The notes beneath the pieces were generated by a model. The model did no database searches, was not told where the DNA came from, and saw only the letters and a program-made list of their open reading frames with translations. A stretch of DNA of 64,000 nucleotides from Cryptomeria japonica (Eukaryota > Streptophyta > Pinopsida > Cupressales > Cupressaceae): assembly GCF_030272615.1 (NCBI RefSeq), contig NC_081408.1, positions 61,278,114 to 61,342,113 of the forward strand, written 5' to 3'. The position numbers and the translations under genes are program-made. This document shows positions 22,551-35,413 of the stretch, piece by piece (position 1 is the stretch's first letter; the number at the start of each line of letters is the position of its first letter).

Positions 22551-24001
22551 TGTAATAACCCACTTTACTTAACCCAACAAAATTTGACCACTTTTTTTTT
22601 GTTTACTTTAATCATTTGTGTTTGATTCAATCGCATACTCTGGGCATCCATCCATTAGGATTAGGCATTCATCCATCCGGGATGAGCATCTAACCATACG
22701 GGTTAGGCATTTGTCCATACGGAGCAGGAGGTTTCATCTATCCAATACGGGATAGGAATCTATCCATACAAAAATAGTATTCACAGAGAGGGATTTCTGG
22801 AATAAATAAATAATAGAAAAAAATAATGATCTAATAAGAATTTAATCACAGGGATAAATAACATAGAGAACTAAATTGTTCAACAATGTACAAAACTAGT
22901 ATTCCCAGAGAGATTTATACTTCATCATTTTTATTTTTTGACAGAGAGATTTATACTTCATTCTGCACACAGAGATTTATACTTCATTCTTCATAGAGAG
23001 TAATGAATACAATGAGGTTTATATTTTATTATCAAACATTTTCTGTTCACAGAGAAGTAAGATTGAATGTAAGAAACAAATTTATATTTAAATTCCCAAT
23101 CCAGTAATGAATTTAAGAGAAGAATAACAAGGATGGATTCATACAGAGAAGATTTTAATCTCAGAAAAAGAATTTTAAATAAGGGGAAATATGATTTTTG
23201 CAGAGATCTAAAAATTTTTGGAAAAGCAAAAGCAAGATCTGAAATGTATTTTCTAAAGAAAAATTAAATAAATGATAAAGCTATCTTTTACATTCATTAT
23301 ATGAAACATACTTTTATCAATATTTATCCCTAAATAAAAAGAAAAGATTTACAATCTAATAATTTAGAAGCTATATTTTTTTTTATAACACAAATTTCTC
23401 ATATGTAAATGAGAGATGACAAAAGAAGAGACCCTAGCTTATCGAAGCTCGATGTTGAATCCTCTCCAATCTTCTAGCTATCCCTTTTAGATCCTTCCTT
23501 GCAACTTGAGAGAAATCTTCAAGAACAACTTAACATTCCTACAATGAAAATGAGACTACCAAAGAGCTCCTACTACCAACAACAAGGAAACTTGGAAAAT
23601 TTCTTCAAAACATAATAAACTCCTTTTTTTTGAGAACTTGCATACAATATATAGGAAAAATCCCTTAATTCCACTATCTAGAGAAATTAATTAAGAATGG
23701 GATTCTTTTCCAATATTGGACTCGTGCAAGTTGATTAAAAACCTAGTGGGGGAGTTACATGCAAGGCATTGAAGATTCCTCTAGAAGCTTCTAATTCCTC
23801 CTACAACATGTGCCATAATTGGGAGTGGGAAAATAAATAAAAATAAAAATAATGCCCTTAGAATTATATTCTCCAAGTGTGTGTGTGTGTGTGTGTCCAT
23901 TTTTATTCTTTTCTAACATTTATTCAATCATTTTTAATAGCTTAACCAAAAATATAATAGAATTGTATCAAATCAAAAAGTGATAAAGTAGGGTTGTGAC
24001 A
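22551..24001 (-). repeat. 5' LTR of element C (1451 bp)
   Basis: TG..CA ends. The part next to the primer site carries the 21-bp array again (about 22643-22770). 22900-22990 holds three copies of agagatttatacttca, and 23877-23896 is a short (GT)n microsatellite. Confidence 0.85.
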
Positions 24002-26695
24002 GAATGGCCCTAATGCAAATGATCCTAATGATAATGTGAACTGCATTATGAATATGCTAAGTAAGATGATGTGTATCCTAGTACCGCGTCACAATTTTAA
24101 GAGTAGTCCTTCATTCTTAGCTTCCTCATAGAAACTATATTCCGTGAAGATGCATGTGTAGTATTGATCTTCGCCAAGGTATTAGAAACCAAGGTTGAGT
24201 GCTCCACCTATAAACAAACATTGCAGACAAGGATGCTTCCGCTCTATTATAATTCATATATGTATGGTTGAGGAATATGTTGTAGTCAGTAAGCCATAGT
24301 GATCCATGACTTTGTATTTTTGCATAGGATGTCGTAGCTTAGTGAACTTCCGACGTACACACCATGAGTATTTCCCCTAGAACATCATTTGAACAAATCC
24401 GCAGACAAAAAAAAAAGAAAAAGATATCATGAACCATTATGGCCACTCTAATAACTTGTGTATATCCTGGAGTAGAATAGGATCCTAATATAAAAATTCG
24501 TAATCTACGCAAGTGCCTATCAGCCAAACAAAATCTTCTTGTCAAAGAGATATGTCATCATGTCTTGTTGTAAGGAATGATGCCTCCTTGTTAAAATGGT
24601 TTCACGTATGTGTTGCTCAGATGTTTGATTGTTTGTTGATTTGATAGCTATTCATTTTGTTGGTAGATCAAATGTTGTTTTGTGTTTGGCTCAATGTACA
24701 AGGAACAAGTTTATTGCAATTTTTTTGATTAATTGTAATGTTTTATGATGTTTTTGGGTTTTCCATTTTTTTAATGTTTTTGCTTTTTCTTCACGATATT
24801 TTCTAAATGTTTTTGGATTATTTCAGGATATTTTAAAAATGAGTAACTTAGCTAATCACCACTATTGATAATCCACTCCAATCATTAGGTTAAAAAGGTG
24901 CCCCTAGTTAGGTGTTGGTGTAAAATCATGATATGGGACACATGAGGCAATTAACCTTGACTGTACATAAATAACAAGCCATGGTAGATATTGATGTATG
25001 AGTGGATGCAATGGATTGATCACAAAAAACTTGAAAGAAAATGGAGCTACAACCTTTATGAATGGTGATTGTTTGCCAAGTTTTCACCATCATACTTATC
25101 CATGGCACTAATGAAGTGGTTTTCACTATTTGGATGAGTGATTTTCCTTTGTTATTTTCTTTATTTTTTCATTTTTTGTACTTTTTCTGAATGTTTTTGG
25201 TATTTTCTGAGATTTTTGAGCCTGATGCTCTGCACAACTTATGTATGGAACTTTCTAAGATGCATTTTGTTTAATGGATCTGCCAATAGTTCCCCTTCTG
25301 AAGTTACCAATTGATATGCCCTAGACCCAAAGACGATGGTGATAACATATGGACCTAGCCAATTGAATTCAAATTTTCCATGCTCTTCTTTGTTTGGTTG
25401 ATTGCAAGGATTCTCTCTGAGAACAAGATCACCTACCTCAAATTTCCAAGGTGTGACCCTATGATTGTAGCTTCTTCTCATGTGTTGATGATATGCCTTA
25501 AGCTAATTGTAGGTAGCTTGTCACTTCTCATCAAGTAGTTCCAAGTCCTGAAGATGGGAGACTCGATACACTTCATCATTAATCAAATTGTGCAAGGAGA
25601 CTCGTAGGGATGGTAATTCAACCTCAATAGGAAAGATAGCTTCCGCTCCATAAATAAGTGAGTAGGGAGTTTCACCTGTAGGGTTCAAATGGTAGTTCGA
25701 TATGCCCATAGTACGACATTTAGACAAATGTGCCAATCACAACTGGCATCATTGACTATCTTCTTTAAGATCCTCAATGTGTTATTGTTTGAGAATTTTG
25801 ATTGACCATTTCCTTATGGGTAATATGGGGTGTAGAAATGGTGTTGGATATGAAACCCCTCGCTGAGTTCCCGAACATCCTTATTTTTTAAAGGAAGCCC
25901 ATTATTTGTGATGATGGGCATGGGTACACCATATCGACAAATGATGTAATTTAGGATAAAAGAGGTGATCTGTTTGTTGGTTATGGGTGAGTGGAACGAC
26001 TTTGATCCAATTTGTGAAGTACTCAATGGCAATAATGATGAATTTATGACCAACAGATGAAGATGGATGGATTTTACCCACAAGGTCAAGTCCCCATTGA
26101 CAAAAGGGCCATGGTGCTGCGATGGGTTGCAGTTCTTGCACAAGTGCATGTATCAAATCTCTATGTACTTGGTACTAATTGCACTTTATGACAAAGTAGT
26201 AGGAGTCTTTTTACATGGAGGGCCAATAGTATCCTATTCTCGTGATCTTTTTAGCCAAGGAAGGGCTACTTGAGTGGGCCACACAAATTCCTTCATGTAC
26301 TTCTTCTAAAGTTGTGGTCACCTCACCTTTCTCTAAACATTGGAGGAGAGTACCATCAAGACTTTGTTGGTATAGGGTTTCAACAATGATGGTGTATCGG
26401 GTGGATTGGTGTATGAAGTGTTTTCATTGATTGTTCGATTCATTTAGTGGAAGGATTTATCATGTAGGTAAGCATAAAACTCACCATACTATGGGGAATC
26501 GGGACCAATGAGTTCACATACCATCTCATATTTCAAGATATCATAAGCGGGGATCCAAAGTTGTTCAACTAAGAACTCATAGCATGTTGAGTTATATGGA
26601 AGATCGAGAAGAGAGGCTATTGTAGCCATTACATATGTAGCTCTGTTCTTCTCTCAAAGAATCTGATTTAAGGTAATAGATGTGAATAATTATTT
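24002..26695 (-). pseudogene. Element B integrase and RNase H end; right limit of B
   Basis: Closely follows element A 7300-9900. 24002-25238 is 3' non-coding. 25239-25481 is the integrase C-terminus (VGDLVLRENP, WLGPYVIT). 25521-26150 is the integrase core (CQWGLDLVGKIHP, then ITNNGLPLKN where the second Asp is Asn, then GNGQSKFSN where the catalytic Glu is Lys, codon 25798-25796). Above that are the zinc region and RNase H linker to about 26640. Homology to A fades at about 26695, so the rest of B (RT, gag, 5' LTR) has been deleted. More decayed than A, as expected for the older host element. Confidence 0.85.
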
Positions 26696-27924
26696 GGAAC
26701 CCAATAGATGTATGGGGAAAGTCAAGTGACTGGAACCCTCCACCTCCGCTAGGTGTTATTGCTCTCACTACTTAATCACTTTGTTTGGTTCTATGTTTTA
26801 TTGTGGGATTTTCCAGGTCTGAACCTCAAGGTGTGATCTTGTATCCACCCACATTTTTTTTAATGTGTCCTTATATTTCCTAATTAATATAACACTAACA
26901 CCTATTTAGAAAAATAAAATTATGTTGTAGTGTTATTATTACATCAAACAATACACTATATGGTATAGAAAAACAGAAAGCTAAAAAATGGCTAGTTTGA
27001 CCATTGCTTGAATATTAAAACTTATAACAATTTACACATATAGGTTTTAGTAGAATAATCAATAAAATTATCTATGACTTGGTAGATTGAGTTGAGAATA
27101 TGACATGTGGACCTCTTGAACAATTTTGAACAAGCTTTTCGAATACAAGTAAAGGTGCATTTACCATATTGACTTCTTTTTGTAAAGTGGAATACATTGC
27201 ATTATGGTTGGTACAAATAATGATTAGTACATATTAAAATCCCTTGCTAGGTAGGTGTGCTCATAGGATTTGTGCCCTTGTTTAATTGTCGTACTTGTAG
27301 GACCTCCATTTAAAAAAATATATACACTAAAAAAATGTAACTATATATAAAAATACAAGGAGATCTTAAGTTAACCTAAATTATAATTATATAAAGTAAG
27401 CTCTCTAAAATCTGACAAATGCTTTTATTTTTTTAATACTATAATGATAATAAATATGTTCTATGAATATTTAGATTTATACTTTAGATTCTTAAAACAC
27501 GTGAATTATGATTTGTTTTTTTACCATTTTATTATAAAAACATCTTAAATTAGTTTAAATTATATAAGATACGCTCTCTAGAATGAATGCCCACATTGAT
27601 AAAAGAGGACATTCAAATTATCCACATTCTTAGGTACTCCACCATATAATTTTTCAAATCCCAAGTGTGTTGCCATGTGCAATTAAGATGCACGACGCCA
27701 TGAACAAAAATAAAACTACTGTTGACTTGTTAGGTTCTTCATTTTATTGTGGCACAAACTCTACCTAGCAGTCAAATGTCCAGATGACCATCGTTATTGG
27801 ACCATTCGGTGAGGGAAAACTGTCAATAAAAATGGCATGGAACGCTAAAAGTAGTGTGCTCGTTCTTTGTTACCTCAAAATTTGAAAGAAGTGTGCTTGT
27901 TTGAAACCTAGAGGTGCATCAACA
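26696..27924. other. Intergenic sequence upstream of the UGT pseudogene
   Basis: AT-rich with no supportable ORF or repeat match inside the window. It should hold the former promoter of the UGT gene. A CACGTG hexamer lies near 27498 and a tatata tract near 27315-27350, but both are too far from the ATG to call with confidence. Confidence 0.5.
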
Positions 27925-30900
27925 ATGGCGCAGGAATATCAGAGAGAGCTTCGTGTGGTGATGTTTCCCTGGCTTGCCCACGGTCACATAACGCCCTTTC
28001 TTGAGCTTGCCAAAAGCCTGGCCACTCACGGTCTTAAAATCTTCTTCGTCTCAACTTCACTGAATATCAAACGGATTAAGCCGGAAGTGTTGGATGCACC
28101 GGGGATAGAGATGGTGGAATTGGCGATGCCCTCCGTGGAAGGGTTACCACCAGGCGTAGAGTCCTCCGCAGACGCTGCCAATACAGGAGAAGCGCCACTT
28201 CGAAGCTCTGTTGCAACACCTCTCACCAGACTTTGTGATCCACGATTTTGTGCAACACTGGGCTCCTCGTATGGCCAATCCCATTCCCACCATATTCTTC
28301 ATCACAATGGGAGTGACCGGATTCAGCTTCATGGAAGGGCTGCTAGACATCACACGTGAAAACCCAACGGCCCAGGATCTGACCGTCCCGCCGCCCGGAT
28401 TCTCTTCACTGATTAGTCGGCGTGAATTGTTTGAAGGTGAGAGGGCCCTGGAGCTATATGAAAAGCATTCAGATGGGCTTAGCGTCGCTGACCGGGGCAG
28501 CATCTGCGTGCGGGAGAGTTGGGCAGTTGCATGCAATACGTGTTTGGAGTTGGAAGGGGTGTACGTTGAGTATTTGCAGAGCCTCAGAAAGCTGTCGGTT
28601 TTCCCTGTTGGAATACTCGTGCGTGAACTCCCGCCACTCCCCATTGATGACATTTGCTTGCAGTGGCTTGATAAGCAGCCCCCTGGTTCGGTAGTGGTGT
28701 TGGCTTTTGGCAGCGAGTACATTCTCACACAGCAAGAGCTCGCCGCAATTCGAGTGGGTTTGCTTGAGAGCAGCGTATCGTTTCTTTGGGTTCTGCCTGG
28801 CGGAGAAGATAGGTTGCCAGGGTTCCAAGATCAGATTGGGGTATGTTAGCTTTATTTTCTTTCTAAGAATTATTTGAACTTAATTGTCTATATCAATTCA
28901 TTGAAAATTTATAAAGAACTAGTTTATGGTGCCTCTCCTCCTCCTGACACAGCGGCAGTAGTATTTTATATCTATGCATGCATCAAATGATACTATTTTA
29001 TACTTTTGAATAGTAAGTTACATTTTGAAGAAAATGTTTTATATATTTGTGTAGGTGAGTTAGGAGTATAAATGTGACATATTTAGTATTGGTTGTGTAG
29101 ATGGGTGTTTCATAGAGGAGTTAGTTTATTCATATATTGTAGATATATGATTATATATAGTTTCAGGAATCAATGTGTGAAATTTTTTGCTTGGTTTTTC
29201 GGATCATACTCTATGTTCCATCAACAAGAGAAAGCAAAATAAGAGAAACAAGAATCAATTAATTGATATACTTTTATCAATTAATTTTGGATTTTATGTC
29301 CTCAATCTATCTTTAATTTTATTTTTCCTTTTTACATTTTAAGATTATAATGAAATCTATCATATATCAAAATATGTTGTTGATTATGTTTTTTATATTT
29401 TTTAATTAATTGAAAATTAGAATACAATTGTTTTTACTTTCAATTGATTAATAAATACAAAAAATGGTACAATCAATGGTGCATTTTGGTATCTTGATAG
29501 AAAATTTGAATATGAATGCTTAACATCACATGTAGGCTTTATAGATAGATAGATAGACAATAGGATACTTATTTTTATATATAATATGTTAACTATTTAT
29601 ATTAAATACTTTATTACATTAGATTATTATATAAATAATCATAAATGGATAAAAAATAAAATATATCATATATCTTAAATATATATAATATTATATGAAT
29701 AATAGAACTTGAAGGGCATCGTCCTAGTTTTGAAATGCTAAGAATTCATCTTTGTGTTGTTGGAATCTTGAAACATACAAAAGAAGTTTGTTGATAGATT
29801 GCATACAAAAAATTCAAAATTAATCAGTAAACTAAAAAGCATGGACACCACAAACTGGTTGTGCTAGGAGACTTGAGTTAGGAGGGGACAAGCACCGAAG
29901 TAGTCATTCTTAGTTTGTGATTTTTAAGACCAGCCAATTTAAGCTTGTTGTTTAGGGTTCTTAAGATGATCAATATAGTCATTTCAACTATATTTTGTTA
30001 AGTTGTCTTGAAATAATTGTATATTTAGAAAGGTAGACTAAAACATGTGCATCAATCCATGTATTAATTATGTACTCATATGTTGTCACCATTTGATTGG
30101 TTATTTTTGTATTATCCTATGAAAATAATATCTTTTGCCTATTTTTATGGACAAACATAATATTTAAATGTCAAAGTAGAAAGGTACATATTGTGTAACC
30201 ATAACAACTATTGGTAGAAATTCATCTAAAGGTTTCTCTTCCCTAACTACATATTCTATATTTTTTAATGAATTTATAAACACTACATGAAAATTTTACA
30301 CAAATTTTTAAATTTTTAACTAATGTGAAATATAGAATCTTAAATCTTTCTATTTTTAAAAAATCTACAGCTTTTAAACATAATATGAAAATTTGATGGG
30401 TATTTTTAGAAACTATAAAATATTAAAATATCTAATCTCAATCTATAATTTCATCTTATTTTCGTAGAGTCAAAACAAAATAGATATTTTTACTTCAAAA
30501 GCAACAATGTGTTGTATTGAAAAACTATTTCTAATTTTCTAAATTATTTCACAGGAAAAGGGATTGGTGGTTACAAAGTGGCTTCCATAGTTACACATTT
30601 TGAATCATCCTTCTACAGGTACCTTTCTCACTCATTGTGGTTGGAATTCAATAATAGAAGGGTTAAGGTTTGGTGTGCTACTCATAACTCTTTCGATGCA
30701 ATTCAATCAAGGGTTAAATGCAAACCTTGCACAAGAGCTCAAGGTGGGAGTGGAAGTGAAAATAAATGAAGATGATGGATCTTTTACTAAGGATGATATT
30801 AGTAAAGCAATTAGAGTAATAATGATAGAAGAAGAAGGAGCACAAATCAAATCTAATGTCACAAAGATAACTAACGTGTTGACAAGAAATAATTTCCAAG

Positions 30901-30955
30901 TTAGTAAAAGAAACATGAAGAAATTTGTCTCCATGCTCAAAGAGTTAGATTGGTA
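27925..30955 (+). pseudogene. UDP-glycosyltransferase (UGT91/94-like), disrupted
   Basis: Family 1 plant UGTs move a sugar from a UDP-sugar to small molecules in the cytosol. Exon 1 (27925-28840) starts MAQEYQREL with the acceptor-side signature FPWLAHGHITPFLELAKSL (catalytic His about residue 21, partner Asp in VIHDFVQHW). The frame shifts by one base at about 28140-28190, between GLPPGVESSADA and HFEALLQHLSPD. The intron is 28841-30554 (GT..AG, phase 0, 1714 bp). Exon 2 (30555-30955) carries the donor-binding PSPG box (WLP.LHILNHPSTGTFLTH, then CGWNSIIEG). A TAG at 30588-30590 sits where nearly all UGTs have Gln (WLPQ), and the box ends FNQ, not DQ. The wording is nearest to UGT91/94 as I recall them. 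Two disabling changes suggest a pseudogene, although an assembly error cannot be excluded. Confidence 0.88.
28841..30554 (+). other. Intron of the UGT pseudogene
   Basis: Donor GTATGT at 28841 follows a codon end (..FQDQIG). Acceptor TTCACAG ends at 30554, and exon 2 continues in frame (EKGLVVTKWLP). AT-rich, with no transposon recognised in it. Confidence 0.85.
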
Positions 30956-31901
30956 GGCCTAAATTTATCTTAATTCTCATATTTTAGAAAATTATCAAGT
31001 GAATACTCGTGAATTTTGTATTCCTTATGATTTAAAAGTTTTGGCACATGTTAGATTCTTATATTGTGCTTGTTTGTTATAGAATTTGAACTAAGGTTCA
31101 TAAGTTTGCATGTTTGTGTGTTAGTATTTGATAATTGATTTCAATAGTTTGGCATTTAATAATGTTTTTTATGCATGAGAACATGCAAGAAGGATTATAT
31201 AAGTCACTTTATGTTTCTATTCATTTTATCTTGTCACTTCCATATCTAAAATATATTACTTAGTACATGTGTTCTTTTATGATCTCTCAACTTACTACAG
31301 TGATATCAAAACTATGGACCCAAAATTCTTATTTGAACTACCTAATGAAAGAGGGATGTGGTTTTTGAAAGGAAATAATACTCTTAGTTCCAATTGGATT
31401 ATTGATGCAAACATGAGTTTTATTGATACCTCTAGTATTATGAAGGATTCATGGGTATTCATGTTGCATTGATGCTTTTATAATATATAGTTTTAAAGAC
31501 TAGTTTTTTTATTGTATTACCTTAAATATGGCATTCATATACCTTTTGAGCTCTTTTGTATGTTGTTTAGCATCATAAGGACTGTACTATCATTCATCTA
31601 CATTATGGTCTTTCTTGTTAAGGTTTGATAAAGTATTCTCATGGCTATCCTTCCAATGTGGAACCAATAACATACATTGAATCATTCTTTGGTCATTTTC
31701 ATTTGATTTTCATATGAAACTTATTCTAGCCTTGGGCATAGAATGTTTTTTTATTAAATTTTAATGATATTTTGTAGAGAAGCCTTAATGATATCTACAC
31801 TTTGTCACTTCCTATATGTTTTATGTCTTTCACAAGTACATGAAATTAATACAATTATCATACACAAGTTGACATAATTCCCACACAAGACTATCATGCA
31901 T
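30956..31901. other. Sequence downstream of the UGT pseudogene
   Basis: AT-rich. A 67-codon frame at 31269-31472 has no recognisable domain and no ATG start, so it is not called. Nothing else is supported here. Confidence 0.5.
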
Positions 31902-33030
31902 TGTTGAACACCCAATAAGACTAGAGGGGGGCTGAATCAGTCTGGAACTTCATAAAGATTATTAATTAACTTATTTAATATCAGAACTTTAACCATCAAC
32001 ACATTAATTAGAAACATATAAACACATGAATACTAGATTTTTCATGGAAAACCCAAACAGGGAAAAACCACGGTGAGAATCTAACTCATAATATGAATAA
32101 CAATGTTTACAATATTTCAGACATGTATCCAATGAGAACTAACACTTGAATGACTTGCAGAACTAAGGTGCATTACCTTAGTCAAGTTACAAAAGGACTT
32201 GTGTACATGAAGAACACTTCTATAGGGCAAGATACAAACTATTGTCAAAGGACTCATTGTCAATCGACAATGAATGAAATAGCTGAACTAAAAATATATC
32301 TAATAATATCCACTATCACAACACTCTATTTTGTAGAATATATTATCTTCAAATCTCTTCCCAAACTGACTTTCACATCACCACAAACTCAAATCCACAT
32401 GCAAATAATTTGCATACACTTAGATAACACAATTCACTTCTCATCCATACTCATTTCATCCTTTTGCACATCTTATATATATTAGATATAACATTGAAAG
32501 GCCAAAAATAGAATAAACAATATTACATAAACTAAGCCACTTAGACCAAAAATACTTAGATTGGTCCACTCTAGGAGAAAGAGGGAATCAAAACATGTCA
32601 TAATACATCATCCCATGAATAATCCAACAATCCACACATGTTAGCACATATTTTAAAAGATATTACAAAACATAACATGTAGATATAATTAACTAATTAG
32701 TCAAATAATCACTTCCAATGCAACATACTCCATGTAGATTTTCACAGCCAAAGTGAGACCCAAATAATCACCTCAACGCATCTTCAAGCACATATCTAGA
32801 GCAAAAGATCATGATTCATTAAACCTGAATGCAGTTAACAACATATCCAAAGGGTACCAAAAGCATTTTGAACCACCTTGAATACAGGATGAAACAACAA
32901 AAACAAAAAGAGTATCCAAACCCAACTCTATCTAGATAAACAAGGTATGACAAAGCATATACAAACCAATATCCATAAATATAACTAGGTTTGACATCAA
33001 TGACAACCAGAAAATATCTTACTAACAACA
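31902..33030 (-). repeat. 3' LTR of element J (about 1.13 kb)
   Basis: Begins TGTTGAACACCC and ends CTAACAACA on the plus strand, followed after about 10 bp by the pyrimidine run aatctccccctttttt, which is the polypurine tract read on the minus strand. There is no second LTR in the window to confirm the edges. A short ttgttgaaca repeat marks the left end. Confidence 0.65.
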
Positions 33031-33299
33031 ATATCTAAAAATCTCCCCCTTTTTTCATTGATGACAACAACAATAAACCAACAATCATCAATACCAATAG
33101 AAAAATTAATAATCTCAAAACTATCTCCAAGATAATCTCACAACAACTCTCTCCCTCTTTGAAAACAATGACAACGGGTAAATAAAGATAGTCAGAAACA
33201 TATTGACCACTCACACCATTGCTCCCCTGAGAGTAGAAATAACGTCAATCTAGAAACAAAAATAAGCACCGAGTCTCCCCCTAGAAAGATACATCACCG

Positions 33300-35096
33300 A
33301 AACTACATCTAGTTGGAAGGAGGGGCAATAACCCCTAACTTATGTTTGAGATACTCAAAAGTATCATTTGCCAATGCCTTCATAAAAATGTCTGCTATCT
33401 ACTCTGATGTAGAAATGTATTCCAATCTGACTTCTTTTTTAGCAACCTTCTCTCTCAAGAAATGATAACAGATTGAAATGTGTTTAGTCCTTAAATGCAT
33501 AACTAGATTCTTTGAAATGTTTATAGCACTAGTATTATTGCACATAATAGGAATAAATTCATCATATACAATTTTGATATCCTTAAGTGTCTACTTCATC
33601 CATAAAAAAATGAGTATACCAAGATGTTGTGGCAATATATTCATCTTTAGTAGTAGATAATGATACAAATTCTTGTTTCTTACTCATCCATGAGACCAAT
33701 CTATCTCTCAAAAGAATTCTCCACTAGTTGTGCTCTTCCTTTCATCAATACTTCTACCCCAATCAGTATTTGTGTATGCCTTCAACTTGAAATCTCCATC
33801 TCTCTTGTACCATAGGCCAAAATCCTGAGTTCCTTTCAAATATTTGAAGATCCTTTTCACTACTTGATCATGAGTATTCTTTAGACTAGATTGAAATCTT
33901 GCAACCAAACATACAACCTACATGATATCTAGTCTAGAAGTAGTAAGATATAATAGTCCTCCAAGATTTCATAGATTTGTACTTCTTTTGATCAATATTT
34001 GGAGATGCGTCATCATTGCCTAATTTTTATCGAACATCTAAAGATGTAGTAACATGTTTACAATTCTCCATATCAAACTTATTCAACATCTCTTAGACAT
34101 ACTTATCTTGAGAAATAAGAATTCCATCATCCAACTAATTAACTTGAAGCTGAACGAAAAATGACATTTCTCCAAACATAGACATCTCAAATTCTTTTTC
34201 TATTTCTTTTGCAAACTCTTTTCACAAACCATCACTTCCTCCAAAGATACTATCATCAACATAGACAACAACAATGAACAAATTAATGCCTTCAACTTTA
34301 AAATAAAGATTTTTGTCAGTAGCACCTTTCCTAAAATTCTAACGTGACAAGTATTTATCCAGTCTTACATACCATGTTCTAGGTGATTGTTTAAGTCCAT
34401 ACAATGCCTTCTTTAATCTATAAACCATGTTTGGATTATCTGATAGTCTAAATCCATCCTGTTGTTCAATGTACACTTCTTACAGTTCTCTATTAAGAAA
34501 CATTGACTTTAAAGCATCCATTTGCTATACTCTAAAGTTCTTGTAGGCAAAAAATACAAGAAACATTATGATAGCTTCTAGACTAGCAACATGGGCAAAA
34601 CTTTATTTAGCCTTTACATACCAATCTTTCCTTATTCCTTATGACTTATCCTTGCTCATTCAGTTTTTTTTGAAACACCAACTTCATTCGTATCACATTC
34701 TTTTCCACTGGTCTAGGTACCAATTCCCAAGTCTAATTCTTTTGTATTAGATTCAATTCTTGTTCCATATCTTTAACCCAACTTTCTTCTTTGATTTCTT
34801 CTTCATATGATTTAGGCTCAATAAGTGAAAGAAAACAACAATTAGTTTGCTCATTTACCTCTATAATACTTCTTTTCTTAACTCCTTTATTCTTGTCTCC
34901 AATTATTTGATCTTTTGAATGATTCTTTTGTACATATTTTGGAGTCTTAATTGTTTGTTCCACTTCTCCTATGTCATCTTCTTCTACTTTATCTAGTTCC
35001 TCCTCATTTCTTCCTTTCGAAGGTGTATATTCTTCCACAACAACAAGTATGATCTCAAATTTAGTCTCTTGAAAAGGTTTTGGGGCAATTTGATCT
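33300..35096 (-). pseudogene. Element J reverse transcriptase and RNase H, decayed
   Basis: Minus-strand text readable in pieces: SYEEEIKEESWVKDMEQELNL (about 34790), [20 protein letters not shown] region (34450-34520), [12 protein letters not shown] (about 34400), YVDDSIFG (about 34250), RIFKYLKGTQDFGLWY then TNTDWGRSIDERKST (33908-33715). This is the standard Ty1/copia RT to RNase H order. Many stops and frame changes. Upstream of 35040 the coding text (QIAPKPFQETKFEI) is cut by sequence H. Confidence 0.82.
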
Positions 35097-35100
35097 GATG

Positions 35101-35413
35101 TGTAGTGTCCACCATTGACTTCTTATTTTGACTAGAGTTGACTTTTATTTCATACTTGATAGACTTATCTAGACTATTTGTGATGATTTGGATGATGATT
35201 ATTCATGTGTTTCAGTTACTCATTATGATGCTAGACATTATTGGACATATGTTATTTAAATAATTTATATGTTGATGAATCTATGATTATTCATCATGTG
35301 ACTTGATAGATTTTGCATGCTTACTATGTGATGGATTATCAAGATTAGATTGGTCATGATTTTGATGTTGATTATGATGTCACTAACCCTATTTCATGAT
35401 TACATTTGATGAG
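35101..35413. repeat. Repeat H, left part (unclassified, LTR-like)
   Basis: Starts TGTAGTGTCCACC exactly where copia coding sequence ends. AT-rich, no coding sequence. Element E is inserted after 35413 with duplication ATGAG, and H continues at 43242. It may be an LTR of an unrecognised element. No matching partner is in the window. Confidence 0.45.
35409..35413. repeat. Target-site duplication ATGAG, left copy (element E)
   Basis: Matches 43237-43241 after the right LTR. Confirms both ends of element E. Confidence 0.9.

Larger units (their letters stand above)
20993..24001 (-). mobile_element. Element C: internally deleted Ty3/gypsy (chromovirus-like) element
   Basis: Minus-strand element nested in element B. 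The right (5') LTR 22551-24001 starts TGTCACAACCC and ends GGGTTATTACA on the element strand. A tRNA-iMet primer site follows directly. Only protease and the start of RT remain of the coding region: gag, RNase H, integrase, polypurine tract and most of the 3' LTR are missing. Flanking bases are TAATG (20988-20992) and GAATG (24002-24006), a plausible target duplication with one change. The deletions between LTR and RT are the kind left by illegitimate recombination. Confidence 0.85.
31902..35100 (-). mobile_element. Element J: truncated Ty1/copia element
   Basis: Minus-strand copia element: 3' LTR 31902-33030, polypurine tract (33041-33053), 3' untranslated stretch, RNase H and RT (33300-34700), and the linker upstream of RT (34733-35096). 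It stops at 35100, where unrelated sequence H begins with TGTAGTG, so integrase, protease, gag and the 5' LTR are missing. Wording and LTR form (TGTTG..CAACA) resemble the SIRE/Maximus-like group, by eye only. Confidence 0.8.

Noticed and set aside
28144-28728. 194-residue minus-strand open frame over the UGT exon
   Set aside because: Antisense shadow. The plus strand carries a clear UGT with motifs, and the minus translation has no domain.
31269-31472. 67-codon plus-strand frame downstream of the UGT
   Set aside because: No ATG start, no domain, AT-rich surroundings. Not a supportable gene.
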